In this document: positions 43,231 through 54,714 of the stretch, piece after piece | Position numbering within the stretch: position 1 is the first letter of the stretch | How the letters are laid out: each line of letters opens with the position of its first letter | Assembly: GCA_011109175.1 (NCBI GenBank) | Contig: RDEW01000001.1 | Location: 1,801,453-1,865,452 of the forward strand | Direction of reading: 5' to 3' | DNA from: Dicyema japonicum | Lineage: Eukaryota > Dicyemida > Rhombozoa > Dicyemidae | DNA: 64,000 bases | Program-made: the position numbers and the translations under genes | The notes under the pieces: generated by a model | Seen by the model: only the letters and a program-made list of their open reading frames with translations | Database searches by the model: none | Told to the model about the DNA's origin: nothing

Positions 43231-43510
43231 GTGGCTAGACTCTTTCAAGGACATGCTGATTCGCATAACCGATCATCCAGAAGAACTCTGTCCTTCTCAC
43301 CTCAATGCCTTTGTGATAAAAAACGGAACCTATCTTCTCCGATATTGGAACAAACGAGCAAATCATTTCCATCGGTCGATTTCTTCAACAGCAAAAAACC
43401 TAGAGTCCTGTAAGAGGTTCTCCGCAAATTATTATAAAAAAGAACGCCGTAGATACAGGAAAGCGAGGGAAACACCTAAAAACACCCAATATTCCTTGTA
43501 TCTGTGATAT
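43231..43510 (+). mobile_element. Retrotransposon linker fragment
   Basis: The frame 43253-43507 reads HLNAFVIKNGTYLLRYW and a basic ANYYKKERRRYRKARE stretch, typical of the segment between endonuclease and reverse transcriptase. No enzymatic motif. Confidence 0.4.
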
Positions 43511-43530
43511 GGAATACAGAGATGACATAA

Positions 43531-43790
43531 TTAGTCCAAAATATCACATAAATTACAAACTTCTTGTATTTTGAGATTCTTTACGACATCCTGCACCCTG
43601 TAAAGGTCCTCCCAGTCCCTAAAGCATCTCCCAATTTCTTTAAAGTCTACATCAAAGACAGTCGGTAGGGTTGTCATTGATTGACCACGGAAACGTGAAG
43701 CGTCCGGAACGAAGTAATGCTCCATAGTTACGTTCGCGAATCCCCAGGTCCAGAAGAAGTATATGTCCAAACGAAGTCACCAAGAGTATT
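43531..43790 (-). mobile_element. Non-LTR retrotransposon fragment, type A 3' end
   Basis: Minus strand reads MEHYFVPDASRFRGQSMTTLPTVFD-like residues, matching the RGRPRTTLPT segment of the type A C-terminus, then WEDLYRVQDVV. Short. Confidence 0.6.
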
Positions 43791-43884
43791 AAAAGGTGTT
43801 AATCTGAAAGAAATCGGTATTGAAAATTATGCTTCATGCAAAGCCTGAATGACAAAAAAAATTTTCGAAAATTGGTTATCTCGA

Positions 43885-44290
43885 TTCAACGAGGAAATGA
43901 GGGAGAAAAGAAGAAAATAGCATTATTTAATAGACAATGCACTTTGTCATGCTGTTTCTGCCCAATTTTCAAACGTCGACGTATATTTTTTTCCAAAAAT
44001 CAAACTTTTTTAATTCAGCCATGTGACCAATGGATAATACAGGCATTTAAGAATCATTTCAATAATTGGATGATGAAAACGATTATTTATGATAAAAATT
44101 CTGTAGCTCAAATAGATGAAGCGATAAAGGGAATCACAATATTGGATGCTATTTCATGTTCAAATTGGCATGGGGAGAGATTACAGAAACTTCAATACGA
44201 CATAGCTTTGAAAAGGCTTTGGAATATGACTGTCGGGAAAAAGAGGACACCGGAGAAAGTCTGATTGATTCGGATATTGTGGAATATGCG
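43885..44290 (+). mobile_element. Tigger/pogo transposase fragment, duplication copy 1
   Basis: Plus strand carries RQCTLSCCFC over a shifted LIDNAPCHAV (second catalytic Asp), then NQTFLIQPCDQWIIQAFKNH and AQIDEAIKGITILDAIS. It is almost identical to 56345-56740, and both share the frameshift at the run near 43992 / 56420, so the frameshift is older than the duplication. After 44290 a segment of about 580 bp replaces about 130 bp present in copy 2. Confidence 0.85.
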
Positions 44291-44870
44291 AATTTGGAGA
44301 GATTCTGAGATGTTGCACTGTACTATAGCTATTAGGGAGCAATAAATTATTTACAGGGGAGATGCGAAAAAATGTTGAGAAGCACTGTCTTAGATCTTAA
44401 ATAACAAAGCCGTTTTGTATCTGAATTCTTAAGCATTCAAACCAGAACGGACTAATTTAAAGGCCGTTTAATGGAATCGAAGGTTTGAAATAAAGGAAGA
44501 CCCGATGGATGAACGTCTGGTTTCAAAGCCCGTCTGCCACAAACGGGTGAATTGGATAAGAACCGTCTGTCTTGTGATTAAAATAATATTAATTGTCAAT
44601 TTTAACTTTGAACACAACTCATACTTGTCAGCAATTACAAATTAATAATAAATTAAACTTATAACTCACAAAAAATAATTAACTTATAATTAATAATTTT
44701 TATTTTTATAGTTTAAATAGGACTTGAGATCCTACATAAGATATTTCAAATCTAACGGGCTTCGAGTTAGTACGTATCATTCTATCGAGATAAATATGAA
44801 AAAGGCTATTCACTTTATCTAAATGTCTAACTACAACTCTGCTTTGAATCGCAAAAAACCGACGAATTTC
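44291..44870. other. AT-rich insertion specific to duplication copy 1
   Basis: Not present in copy 2 (56740-56885), where the transposase tail continues. I see no open frame or ends of a known element. Confidence 0.5.
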
Positions 44871-45077
44871 CGTAAAATGTCTTCTGCCTAATCTACGACT
44901 TATTTACTGCGAATACTGCTATTTACCTTCCAGGAAGGCCATCTACTTGGTTCAAGGAAGGAAAATAACTAGTAATTTTATTTTGTGTTAAAAAACAAAC
45001 AATCTGTGTGAGACTTACTCTTATTGGCTTAAAAAGTGAGCACAAATTAGTAATTATCACGATTTTTTGGTTATAAT

Positions 45078-45323
45078 TCAAAATTTTAATTTTTTTAATT
45101 TTAGGTCAAATTGATCTACAAAAAATATTAATGTAAAAAGGCAAAAAAATAAAAATGTAGATATTCTGTAGGAATAACCGGGAGGACTTGTGAGAGGTTG
45201 CGCACGACCTTGGAAAGTGGAACCACTTATTTCGATTGTTTCTAACGCCGCATGTATAAAACTATAGCTATTATGGTTTACAAGCGTCTTTTTTACACAA
45301 TTTTTATATTTCTTTTTTACCAT
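45078..45323 (-). CDS. Unassigned 81-codon frame, conserved in both duplication copies
   Basis: MVKKKYKNCVKKTLVNHNS start, then IEISGSTFQGRAQPLTSPPG and a hydrophobic STFLFFCLFTL stretch. The copy at 57072-57317 differs at two residues only. I do not recognise it. It lies downstream of the Rho gene on the same strand and could be part of its 3' region. Confidence 0.3.
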   Translation of the reverse strand: MVKKKYKNCVKKTLVNHNSYSFIHAALETIEISGSTFQGRAQPLTSPPGYSYRISTFLFFCLFTLIFFVDQFDLKLKKLKF

Positions 45324-45569
45324 ATTTCATTACGTCACTAACTCAACCATTCCGACCAATTAATCACTAGGATAACAGGTCACTACAGTCTAACACGCGC
45401 TTCTTGTTTTCTAACCATATTGTGTGATACCTTCGGTCACGTTTAAAAAATGGAAACAAACTGATCGCTTGTCATTTGAAGCCATTCCACACAGAAAAAA
45501 GTCTCACTAGTTAAGTTTTAACACTGTATTTGCCAAAAACTAGTATTTTACGTTAACAAACAATTTTCA

Positions 45570-46176
45570 TTATAAAATGTGACATGTTTTCTTTTTTGTG
45601 AACTTATTAACTATGACTTCTGTAAATGCAAAATTCATCATTTCCAGGACATTGACGTTCATCGTCGCGGAAGTATCGTAATAATGCATTTTCAATCGTT
45701 CTGCCAGTTTCTCACCAGAATCCACAGAAATAGAGTCTAAATGTGGTTTAGTATACCTCTGGTCATTTTGAGTCCCCACCAGCAGTAAAACAGTATTGGG
45801 ACCAATTTGACTCTCGATTTCTTTGTACCACTTAAATTATAAGAAATGATACTTTATTCTCCACATTATCGAATGAATGTTTTTCCATCACAGAAAATGC
45901 TATAATAAAAATGTCCGTATTTGTGTAAGCACTAGAGTAGTCCTCCTGTTCCTCCGTGTCGAATATAGAGAGGTTTATTTCCTGTCTATATTCTCCAAAT
46001 ACAACGGGCACTGTCGCATTGTAAAAATTCAAAGTCTACATAAATTAAATCAGAATTACTGTTGGAGTGTAACCTGCAGGAAATTCATTATTCATGTAAT
46101 TTTTCATTAAACAAGTCTTTCCAACTCCATCATCTCCCACAATGACACATTTTACATTTATTTTCTCATCATCCAT
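45570..46176 (-). CDS. Rho-family small GTPase, copy 1 (with CAAX)
   Basis: Membrane-attached GTPase of the Rho/Rac type. Three exons on the minus strand: 46176-46060, 46035-45853 and 45830-45570; 186 residues, introns 24 and 22 nt. P-loop VGDDGVGKT (residues 13-21), YTPT (switch I Thr39), then [10 protein letters not shown] where the usual form is DTAGQEDY: the conserved switch II Gly is Glu68, while the catalytic Gln69 is kept. Then [19 protein letters not shown] (guanine specificity; TKLD in most) and DTSAT. It ends KKKTCHIL, a basic stretch and a CAAX box with Leu last, expected to be geranylgeranylated. It is flanked by a dead Tigger transposase and a retrotransposon endonuclease, and the whole block is duplicated. 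Confidence 0.95.
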
Positions 46177-46350
46177 TTTAAGGTTAAACTAGTTCTGTAT
46201 AAAACTAGGCTACTTACGTGTTAATTTAAAAACTTAAATATATTATTTTTGAAATTTGGTTGCCCATGATCAAATTAATTTAAATAATTACATTTTAAAT
46301 AATTATTATTTTAATAAAACTCACATTGAATCTATCACGTTGAAATATTT
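46177..46350. promoter_or_regulatory. 5' flank of Rho copy 1, shared with copy 2
   Basis: AT-rich, about 95 percent the same as 58172-58345, so both genes carry the same upstream sequence. Confidence 0.4.
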
Positions 46351-47280
46351 TTTTGGTTGAGGTGGTGACGTCCCTCTTGAAAAGTATGCCTGAAAAACAC
46401 GAAAATTGCAACCTAAATGACTTCTCTCTTTTAACGTTCAATGTCAATGGACTCTCTAGTGCATGGAAAAGAAAAGAACTTTTTACAGAGCTTTCAAAAT
46501 TTAAGATATTAATCAGATGTCTCCAAGAGACAACAATATCGTAGTAGTTTGAAGAACAACACGGAAAGTTTCAGTTAATCTTTCACTTTGGGGGATCAAA
46601 AAATTACGGACTTGGATTTGCTATAAGAAAGGACCTACTCCAGCGCATATACCGTTACTGGACTATCAATGAAAGGATTGGGATTTTACAAATAACATTG
46701 GACGATCATAACTCTTCCAAGAGTTATCTTACTATTATTAACGCATATGCTCTACATAGTGGATGGATCAATAAGAAACTCAAGGAGATGCGAATCTGTC
46801 TGATGTTTATTCCAATTATGAAAGTTCCACATTAATATTGATTGCCGTTGATCTCAATGCAAAAGTTGGAAATCGAATCACTATAGAAGAATCATTCATT
46901 GGAAGACATGGAAGGGGAAAAGGAACATTGCTGGAACCTTGTTAGCCAGCTTTTGTCAAGCAAATAATTCATTTCTCTGTAACGGCCTTTATGAACTCGG
47001 CAAGAGACAGGACAACTTGGTCAGGCAATAGAACTAAGTCTGAGGGAAGCATTGCGAAAATCTACAATCAAATAGACTACATTATTTGCAGACAAAAAGA
47101 CCGCAGTATTGTCTCTGATGCCCGTGCTTATGGAGGGTCTATAATTGACAGCCATCACAAGATGGTTATTGCCAAAATGTCCTTAAGAAACTTATGGGTT
47201 TGCAAGGGAAGAAAGGAAAGTTCAATGGACACACGGAACTGCGGGGAAGGGATACGTATAGACTTAAGGATGACTGATAG
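46351..47280 (+). mobile_element. Non-LTR retrotransposon endonuclease region
   Basis: Plus strand begins NDFSLLTFNVNGLSSAWKRK, followed after a stop by GLGFAIRKDLLQRIYRY, SYLTIINAYA and then IAKIYNQIDYIICRQKDRSI and a SDHxKM-like ending. These are the blocks of an apurinic-type endonuclease (FNVNGL ... NAYAP ... QIDYI). The last 220 bp (47056-47265) recur at 58363-58570. The rest of the reverse transcriptase is missing here; another element follows directly. Confidence 0.75.
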
Positions 47281-47289
47281 CTGCACATC

Positions 47290-49060
47290 CCCGACTTAAC
47301 ACTATGTTCACCTTCTCTGGCTGGACTCATTTCCTTGAACGTCTTTTACGGCTTCTTCAGTGACCACAATCAAATCCTTCTAAAACTGAGAGGTCTTCGA
47401 CTATACAGGAGACGGCCGGCGGAATCAAAAAGATTCAAGGATTATACGAAGGTTGACTGGTCTGGTTTCAGTAACCTTGTGGATAAATTCTTGGCCCGGA
47501 GATTATCCTCCCCAATACGCTCAGTAACCTTGTGGATAAATTCTTGAACCGAGCTCTATTGATGAGGCCGCAGAAATTATCAGCGCTGCCATTCAGAAAG
47601 CTGACCATATTTTTATTCCTATATAGTCATACAAGAAGCTCTTATACAATAAGTCTTATAAAACAAAGAAACCGGCTGAAGAGATGCCATCTGTTGGACA
47701 TGAAGTCTTTTACAGCCCTCAGACAACAGAATAAAAGTATCTGTCAGAGCAGAGATGGCAGCATATTTCCGTTACCAGCACACTGTCAAAAATTATGGAG
47801 AAACTTGTATTATCAGTCATTATTCCGTATCTTACGCGTCCTATATTTCAACATGGTTTCCTCCGCGGTAGGTCCACCGCTACATACTTGGCAACCCTAT
47901 CGCAGTTCATTGCCGACGGTTTTAACACTAATCCCCCGCCTCACAAACGCACAATATTGGTTTCTATTGACATCAACAAAGCCTTTGACACTGTTTCGAG
48001 GAAAATCCTGGTTGGAAAAATATTTTCTACTAACATTCGTCCGAATGTGAAATTATGGCTGGCCAACTTTTTGTCTGGAAGACGTGGTAGAGTAGTCAGT
48101 GGTGATCTCAGATCTAGATCACGATTACTACCGAACGGGGTACCCCAGGGGTCTCCACTTTCACCAATTCTATTCAACCTTTTCCTACACGACCTACCTA
48201 ATGATGGAGACGAAGATTCCCTGTTATTATCCTACGCAGACGACGTAGTCATTGCAATACGGAACCGCTCGACGCAAGTCGCATCCCTTAAAACTCAGAC
48301 AAAATTGAACATTCTCCACGATTGGATTGCTGGCAATCGACTTAACGATTTCTGCAACCAAGTCTATCTGTTCCACATTCACGTCGGACCGTCGTTCCAA
48401 GGATGAACCGAGTCTTTTCATTGGTCCCACTAGGATTCCAGTGACAAAGTCCCCCATTGTCCTTGGAGTCAAGTACGACAGCCTTCTCAAATTCAACTCC
48501 CACGCAACAGACATGATCACCAGGGGCCTCCAGAAAATTAACGTTTTACGCGGCCTTGTCCGGAGGACTTCGAGGAACATGGACTATTCTGTTTCTACCC
48601 TCTGCCAACAAACAATCGCGCCTGCCGTTGAGTATGCCTCCGTTGCATGGAGATTCGGGCTATCGGAGTCTATGGTCCAAAGAATCAACTCGATATACCG
48701 GAAAACAATCAGTATGCTTTGCCCACGTAATGGATCAACAGTCGACCCACTACTCATGGAAGCTAAGATCCGTAGTCGTGGCTCCGGATTTCTTCGCGTC
48801 TGTGAGGAAGATGGAAATCCGCTTCGCCTGATCCTTCCCATGGCAAGAGAAAACCGATTGGATAAGAAATTCCCCTCCCCGATCGGATTCCTCTGCAAGA
48901 CCGAGAGAAGGCTCTTCCGGAAAGTAGTGGGGACGATGGAGATCACAGATGTCGAATGGCACAATTGATTGCGAGGACTGGGATCACCTAACTGTTTGAC
49001 TCTTTTGTCTTTCTTTCTCGGTGTTCCCGGGGTTATTAAAATAAAAATAGATAAATAAAC
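47290..49060 (+). mobile_element. Jockey-like retrotransposon, type C, nearly full 3' half
   Basis: Plus strand: a linker frame (SDHNQILLKLRGLRLY), then reverse transcriptase 47795-48350 with QHGFLRGRSTATYLATLSQF, SIDINKAFDTVSRK, NGVPQGSPLSPILFNLFLHD and LLSYADDVVIAIRN. After a frameshift the C-terminal part (48327-48968) has VTKSPIVLGVKYDS and VEYASVAWRFGLSES. It ends with GGGATCACCTAA near 48984-48995 and an A-rich tail. Boxes 1 and 2 are partly deleted near 47770. The YADD site is intact but the gene as a whole is broken. Confidence 0.88.
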
Positions 49061-49359
49061 GTTCCAAAGATCCAAAAAGTTGATCCCGCGTGGATGTGAA
49101 TAAGAATGCTCCTAGGACACGACAAAGGTGATCTGTCCGTAATCTGAACATGAAGGACGACTTTACCTGCCCGGTCTTGTATATTATTTATTTAGATAAA
49201 TATCACCACTTTCCAGCATCAAAATAAATTGATTTAATTTTTTTCGCTATAAATTTTTTTAATTATGCATTTATTTAAAAAGAAATCAAGTAAAGACTTT
49301 TAGTTAAGAGGAAAAAATTATGAAAGCGTTCCTTCTAATCACTGGTTTTTCGAGCCTCT
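49061..49359. other. AT-rich spacer
   Basis: Between retrotransposon pieces; nothing recognised. Confidence 0.3.
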
Positions 49360-49840
49360 GCCTTAGCCAGATTCCTTCGCGGGGAAAGCTTTTCTTCGAA
49401 GCAAACCTTCGTCCGATACTGGAGAGAAATGCATCAGTCTTCTCTCCCACGACTCTTGAAGTCTCCATGGCGATAGGAATGTAATAGTAGTTATCACAGA
49501 GTGATTTGACTTACGGATTTTCCTGACCTCCGCCTTGTCTGCCGCGTCTCCAGGTAAGTGTGTAGTCGTCAGTGATTTGGCCTTGACAGGGTGTTCACAA
49601 ATGTGGCTTCCAAGCAACTGATTTACCGTGGAGTATGGAATAATGCAAGCAGGTACTGGTTAGCTCCTGTCTTCCCACTTTCAAGCGTCCTTTTACTTGT
49701 AATAGAATCCAACTTTCCCTGAATAGCAATGTCAACAAAGAATTCCATGCTAGTCTCCCCCACAACATACATACTCTGTCGAACACTGCGCCCAAGCTAA
49801 GTGCCAAGCGACCACTGTTAGCAAGCGATGAGAGACAAGC
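49360..49840 (-). mobile_element. Retrotransposon C-terminal remnant
   Basis: Minus strand, in shifted frames: AEVRKIRKSNHSV, then YYIPIAMETS-like residues and FLSSIGRRF, FPREGIRLRQRLEKP. DNA similarity to 6625-6820 is evident, and the protein pattern matches 2560-2835. Confidence 0.55.
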
Positions 49841-50089
49841 AGGCAGATTCCATGGTGGACCTTAACCCAATGCCCTCGTTCTCACAGACAGCTTACACAC
49901 CGTCCATCCCAGTTCATCGAAATTGAGGTTTGGTATTGACTTGTCTGTCTCAGGGTATTATCAGCTGATAGTAGTCGACTCCGGTACTCAAAACAAGGTG
50001 AACTTGTCAAGAAGTACATCATCTTTGACATAATGTAACTATTTCGTTTCCGTACACTAAGGCTGACTCCTTCCCATACAACAGGTTTA

Positions 50090-53000
50090 AATAACTTTAT
50101 GAAATTATTATAATCCCGGGAACACAGGAAAGAGGAAAAAGTTATCGTCTAATTAAGTGATCCCGGTGTCAGTGCGTCCTCAATTGTTTTGACTTTGTCT
50201 GCAATCTTTTATGATCGTCCAAAAGGGGAAGGTTTGATCTCAAATTTGCGAGCATACTTCTGGTAGGCAAAAAATTCATCTTCAAGAGGGCTACCAGAAG
50301 ATCGCATCATTTTTAAGAATTTTTGTTGTTCGTCACCGAGATGTTCCATAACTTTTTTTGAGATCTAATGTGTTCCTCATTTCTGACGTAGGCGTCATTC
50401 TGTCACATTTAAGAAGGATCCGTTTTCCAAAGACCACGGTTAAAGACAGAAACAAGAAATTATGTTTTCCCGGCGAATTTCAATAGGACTCTCAGCTTGA
50501 CCCGGTGGTCTTCCCTCGATCCAACACAAGCACGCAGTGGACGAGTGATCCTCTGGTATCGTTGAGTTTGGCCTCTTTTTCTTCTTATTAAGTCTTCAAC
50601 GGGGTAGATTTAGAATTTAGATCGCCTTTGATCCAGTTTTCTATCACGGAAAATGCTCCTTTTTTGGGTTGCCGCAATTGGGCATTCGTCCAAGAAATTG
50701 AGGGGGCTATGATGCATATGGTATGCATGGCTCAACGTACTGGCTGTATAGTGATTTCAGAACGGGATGACCTCCTATCTTTCATAATCCAGAGATCCCT
50801 TCAAGAGGTTGATTTTCTTTTCACATTTGTTTACAACATTTCCCACGTGGCGCGAGAAAATCATATGGGTGTCGAACACTACTCCCAGGATCTTCTGCCA
50901 TTTTTGGAATAGCAACTTGCTTCCATCTACTTCTATATCCACTGTCCTGTTGGAGTTTCTCTTATCAGAGGTAAAGAGAGACGTAACCGATTTTTCCGAG
51001 CTGATCGACAGACTGTTATCATTTAGCCAGTAGATTAAGCAGTTTACAAGTAATATCTTTGAGGCGACCTGAACGTCTTGGTCCCTGGATCAATAACAAG
51101 ATCATCTGCATAAGTTAGTAACAGGTCATCCTCATGCTCCGGAGTCGGGATATCATTCGAGAAAAAGTTGAAGAGTATAGGGGACAAAGGAGATCCTTAG
51201 GGTATTCCATTTGGAATTAAACTGGAGCTCGACCGTAGGATTCCCAAACAGACTCGTCCTTTTTCTTGGGATGGAGTCGAATTCCTTGTGAATGTATACA
51301 AAACAGAATTGTCTTTTTGTGCCTGGGTTTGTTGGTGAACCCAAGCGAATAGAATCACTCAGGGATAGTAGGTGGGTATCCGTCGAGTGGAGGGATTTAA
51401 ATCCGTGTTGGAATGGTTTCTCTGGGATTGTTCCTTTGATTTTCTGAAAAACTAGTTTTTCCAGAATTTGACATTGAAGATAGCAACGATACCGGTCTGA
51501 ATGACGTCGAGTTGTTTTTTTGGTATTCCCATCTTCAACATCGGGCAGATGTAGGCGAGTTTCCATAGTGAGGGGATCGCATTTTCCCTTAAAGACCAAT
51601 TGTAGATCTTTGTAAGGGTCCTGATCCCCTCCGGTCCGAAATTTTTCAACAGGATAACAGGGAATCCATCTGGGCCGTTGGAGTAAGTAGTTTTTGTATT
51701 GAGCAGTGCTTCTTTTACATCCGTTTTTGAAAAGTAGGAAGATAAGCGGTCCCTCTTCGGTTGTTCCAAAGTAAGTTGACCTGTCTTGATCTTCTGTTTG
51801 TCTTTATGAGCAATTTTCACATAATACTTCATAATGGAATTCAGATCCTTCTGGCTGTATTAGAATTCATCGGTTGGTCTATCACCATCCCTTGACATGT
51901 CCCGAATGATTTTCCATACTTAGGCGGTTGTCTGATTTCGGTTCAAAGCTGTGAGAACTCGTGACCATTTTGCTTTCTGTATCTTAAGTTCTTTGACCTT
52001 TATATTTTCACTCAGTGCTTTCAGTCGGAGTTTTCCTTGGTTGAGTGAATTCCAGCCTTTTTGGGGCTATTTCTTTCCTTGACCAAGGCCATCTTTCCAA
52101 AGCCTCTTGTGTAGCAGGTGTGTCTTATTGGGATAGCCATTTTTCTCTTTTGCAGAATGATGTCATTTATGTGATACACCGCCTTGTCGAGGGAAAAGAA
52201 ATCCTCCAGATTTACGTCAGCCAAACGATATTCAGTAATAATCCGGAAAAGGATCCAGTTTGCGGATTTGTATATGTAGGTCGGCTTTCTTCTTGTCACT
52301 AAATACCTCCTCCTGATCTTCAATAAAATAGGATTGTGGTCGCTTCTGCTATCGTATATGACGTTCCAAGTAACTCTTGTAGAGAGCGTTGGAGAGCAGA
52401 GAGTGAAGTCTGGGGATGTAGGTTGGTCAGAATTCCTGAATGGGGTTCTTGTGTGTTTCGAGGGTCATTAATGATCATCAGTTTTCCAGACTGCGAGAGT
52501 AGAAGTCTTCCTCTTGCATCGGTAGGCTGACTTGACTACCAAAGGGGATGTTTGGCATTCAGGTCTCCGCAGATCAAGATATCCCCCATATTTCCCAAAG
52601 TAGATAAGTCAACCATTGAATACTTCTTCGGGCATGAGCCAGGAGGAGGTGTATAGACGTTCACCAGAAATAATTTTCCTTTGTTGAGCTCACAGAGATT
52701 CCAATGGTTTCCGTGGTTTCATCGTCCCCAGAGAGTTTCTTTATTTCTGATGTACAGTCCTGATACTTGAGTCCCATTCTAATAATCGTTAGTAGTCCAC
52801 CTCCACATTTATTTGTACGATCTTTTCGAATAACATTGAATCCAGGAGAAATGGCGTAGAGTCATTCGGAGTCAATTTAGACTCTTGAATTAGTAGGATG
52901 TCAATTTTGATTTTTGAGATAAGTGTTCTGAGCTCCAAGATTTTACCATTGATTCCATTCACGTTGAACTGGATTACTGAAATCCGGTCCTTTTGCACAC

Positions 53001-53150
53001 ATCCGGGAAGCTGACACCGATCGAGAAATTCGCCGACCGGGGGTGACATTGCTCTCCGGTGGAGAAAGCAAATAGTCCTTTTTATGGAGTGCGTTACGTG
53101 CACTCTAACGTCTCCATGGCTAATTGTCTGGTGGACCACATGACGCCACG
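50090..53150 (-). mobile_element. Jockey-like retrotransposon, type C, near full length but broken
   Basis: The longest element here, minus strand. From 53139: an endonuclease start with VIQFNVNGINGKILELRTLI and ILLIQESKL; at about 52640-52500 VYTPPPGSCPKKY and ILICGDLNAKHPLW in broken frames; reverse transcriptase from 51832 with NGPDGFPVILLKNF, ILEKLVFQKIKG, EKPFQHGFKSLHSTDTHLL and an FVYIHKEFDS block; then SPLSPILFNFF and LLLTYADDLVI at about 51100-51200; the C-terminus to about 50170 with ILGVVFDTHMIFSRHV. It ends GGGATCACTTAA at about 50160. Many frameshifts and stops; not functional. Confidence 0.88.
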
Positions 53151-53280
53151 TTTAATGGTTAATTAAGTTTTTTTAAAAACGCTTAAGTCGAAGAGAAATT
53201 TTATTTAAAATAAAAAAAAATAAACAATTAAATAAGTCATAATTATTTTTTCCACATCGAGGTATTTAGTAATATCCATT
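53151..53280. other. AT-rich spacer
   Basis: 5' flank of the minus-strand retrotransposon. Nothing further seen. Confidence 0.3.
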
Positions 53281-53525
53281 TTATGCAATGGCGCCATGTG
53301 GTGCTACGTGGATAGTTTGTCAAAATTATTTTCCTTACATCCGATGGCGTCACTGGATCCACCTTACTAAAGAGGCGCCCAATACCTGGCCGGCATCAAG
53401 AGGATCGAACAATTCTTCCCCGGGGACAACGTCGTTACCTGGGGACAAGTTCTGGAATGTTGGAACGAGTCAGGATCGAGGAGTTAGTTAGTTTGGTTAC
53501 CCTTGGTTTTTGGAATTAATTTTAA
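53281..53525 (+). repeat. 245-bp dispersed repeat, copy 2
   Basis: Matches 40131-40375 (see there) from GGCGCCATGTGGTGCTACGT to GGAGTTAGTTAGTTTGGTTA. It lies just upstream of the minus-strand retrotransposon start, pointing away. Confidence 0.75.
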
Positions 53526-54277
53526 TGACAATCCTGAGGTTTTCCAAAAACCGAGGTGAGGTTTTTTCAGACTGTATCAAGCTAATATCAAGAAATACTC
53601 TGGCAGCTTTAGGTGGTGGTGGTTCAAAGGTGGAGCAGAGTGATTTATTTTCATAAACTTTAAGACTCCTGACACGGTTTTGTGGGTGTTTCGTCAGAGA
53701 CACGATTCTTAAACTTTTATAGAATTCCCTTCCATCAGCTTTTGGTTCAACCTCTCTACAAATTCAAGTTTTCGTTTTGTTTTCACAATTTTTCCCGCCG
53801 AGGTACTTGTTCAGCCTCAATTTTTGAAGTTTGCTGTGCTATCGTGGCCAAAAGGCAGAGATTTTCTTTTTAATTTTCGAAGCCAAAGATTTCAAAATTT
53901 GAAGATTAAAAAAATAGGTAACCAATTTCCAAATCAATTCAAGGAAGAAATGTAAAATCTTCCTGACCAAGGTCTCCGAAGGCTCTTGTGGCAAAGAAAC
54001 AACGGCCACCATTTTGATGATATAGAAATTCTCAGTATGAAAAGAAGTTCCTTAGGAAAAACAAAGAGGTTATGATAATCAAAATCTGTTACAAAATCGA
54101 CTTTAATTACCCACGTGCTTCTCTAGTGGCCTTTCTTATTTTAGGAGAAATACCTGCTCACAGCCCTTCCGTTCTCAGCGAAATCCCCGATAATGCCATA
54201 ATGACACCCAAGAAAGTTATCTCTAACCACGTGGTCTTAAACATAAATAATAATTAAAGATTTTAAAAAGTTAATTA
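53526..54277. other. No confident gene
   Basis: Frames of 61-68 codons at 53497-53703 (-), 53682-53873 (+) and 54072-54257 (+) have no known motifs. CACGTG occurs at about 54112 and 54230. Confidence 0.25.
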
Positions 54278-54562
54278 TTAAGTTAAAGTTAGTTTCGTCG
54301 TCTTCGGGACGCCAGATGTTCCAATTCCTCGATGAGTGAGGCGCAGTTCTTTTGCGAAGGATGATCCCATCCATATGCTAATAAACATCAAGCACGTGGC
54401 TGATAAAATAGACTTGTAGTGGGTCGGTTCCAGCTTTCCGAAGGTCCTCAATTTGTGACAAGATTCATTAACTACATTCCCGGTCGATCCAGAACTTAAA
54501 CCCATTCTGTGGCAAAAAGTAAGTTGGCTTTTAAATGAGGCAAGGACAATTCTGACAGACAT
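54278..54562 (-). CDS. Hypothetical small single-pass membrane protein
   Basis: Open frame of 94 residues, intact. It starts MSVRIVLASFKSQLTFCHRM, basic and poor in acids as in a mitochondrial presequence, and has one hydrophobic helix (SILSATCLMFISIWMGSSFA) before a basic tail. This layout is common among small subunits of respiratory complexes, but I cannot identify it. No introns are needed. Confidence 0.4.
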   Translation of the reverse strand: MSVRIVLASFKSQLTFCHRMGLSSGSTGNVVNESCHKLRTFGKLEPTHYKSILSATCLMFISIWMGSSFAKELRLTHRGIGTSGVPKTTKLTLT

Positions 54563-54714
54563 GTCACACGAAAAGTGGTAATGTCAAATTTAAATTTTAA
54601 ATGGAGACAGTATTAATATTATTTTATTTCAAATATTAAATTTATTTTTATTGTTGTAACCAGGAAATTAAGATGAAATTTTTTATGAATGTTTTACTGC
54701 TGACTGTCGTAAGT

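Noticed and set aside
47290-49060. Retrotransposons as infectious retroviruses
   Set aside because: There are no long terminal repeats, protease, integrase or envelope genes; motifs and A-rich 3' ends fit non-LTR elements.
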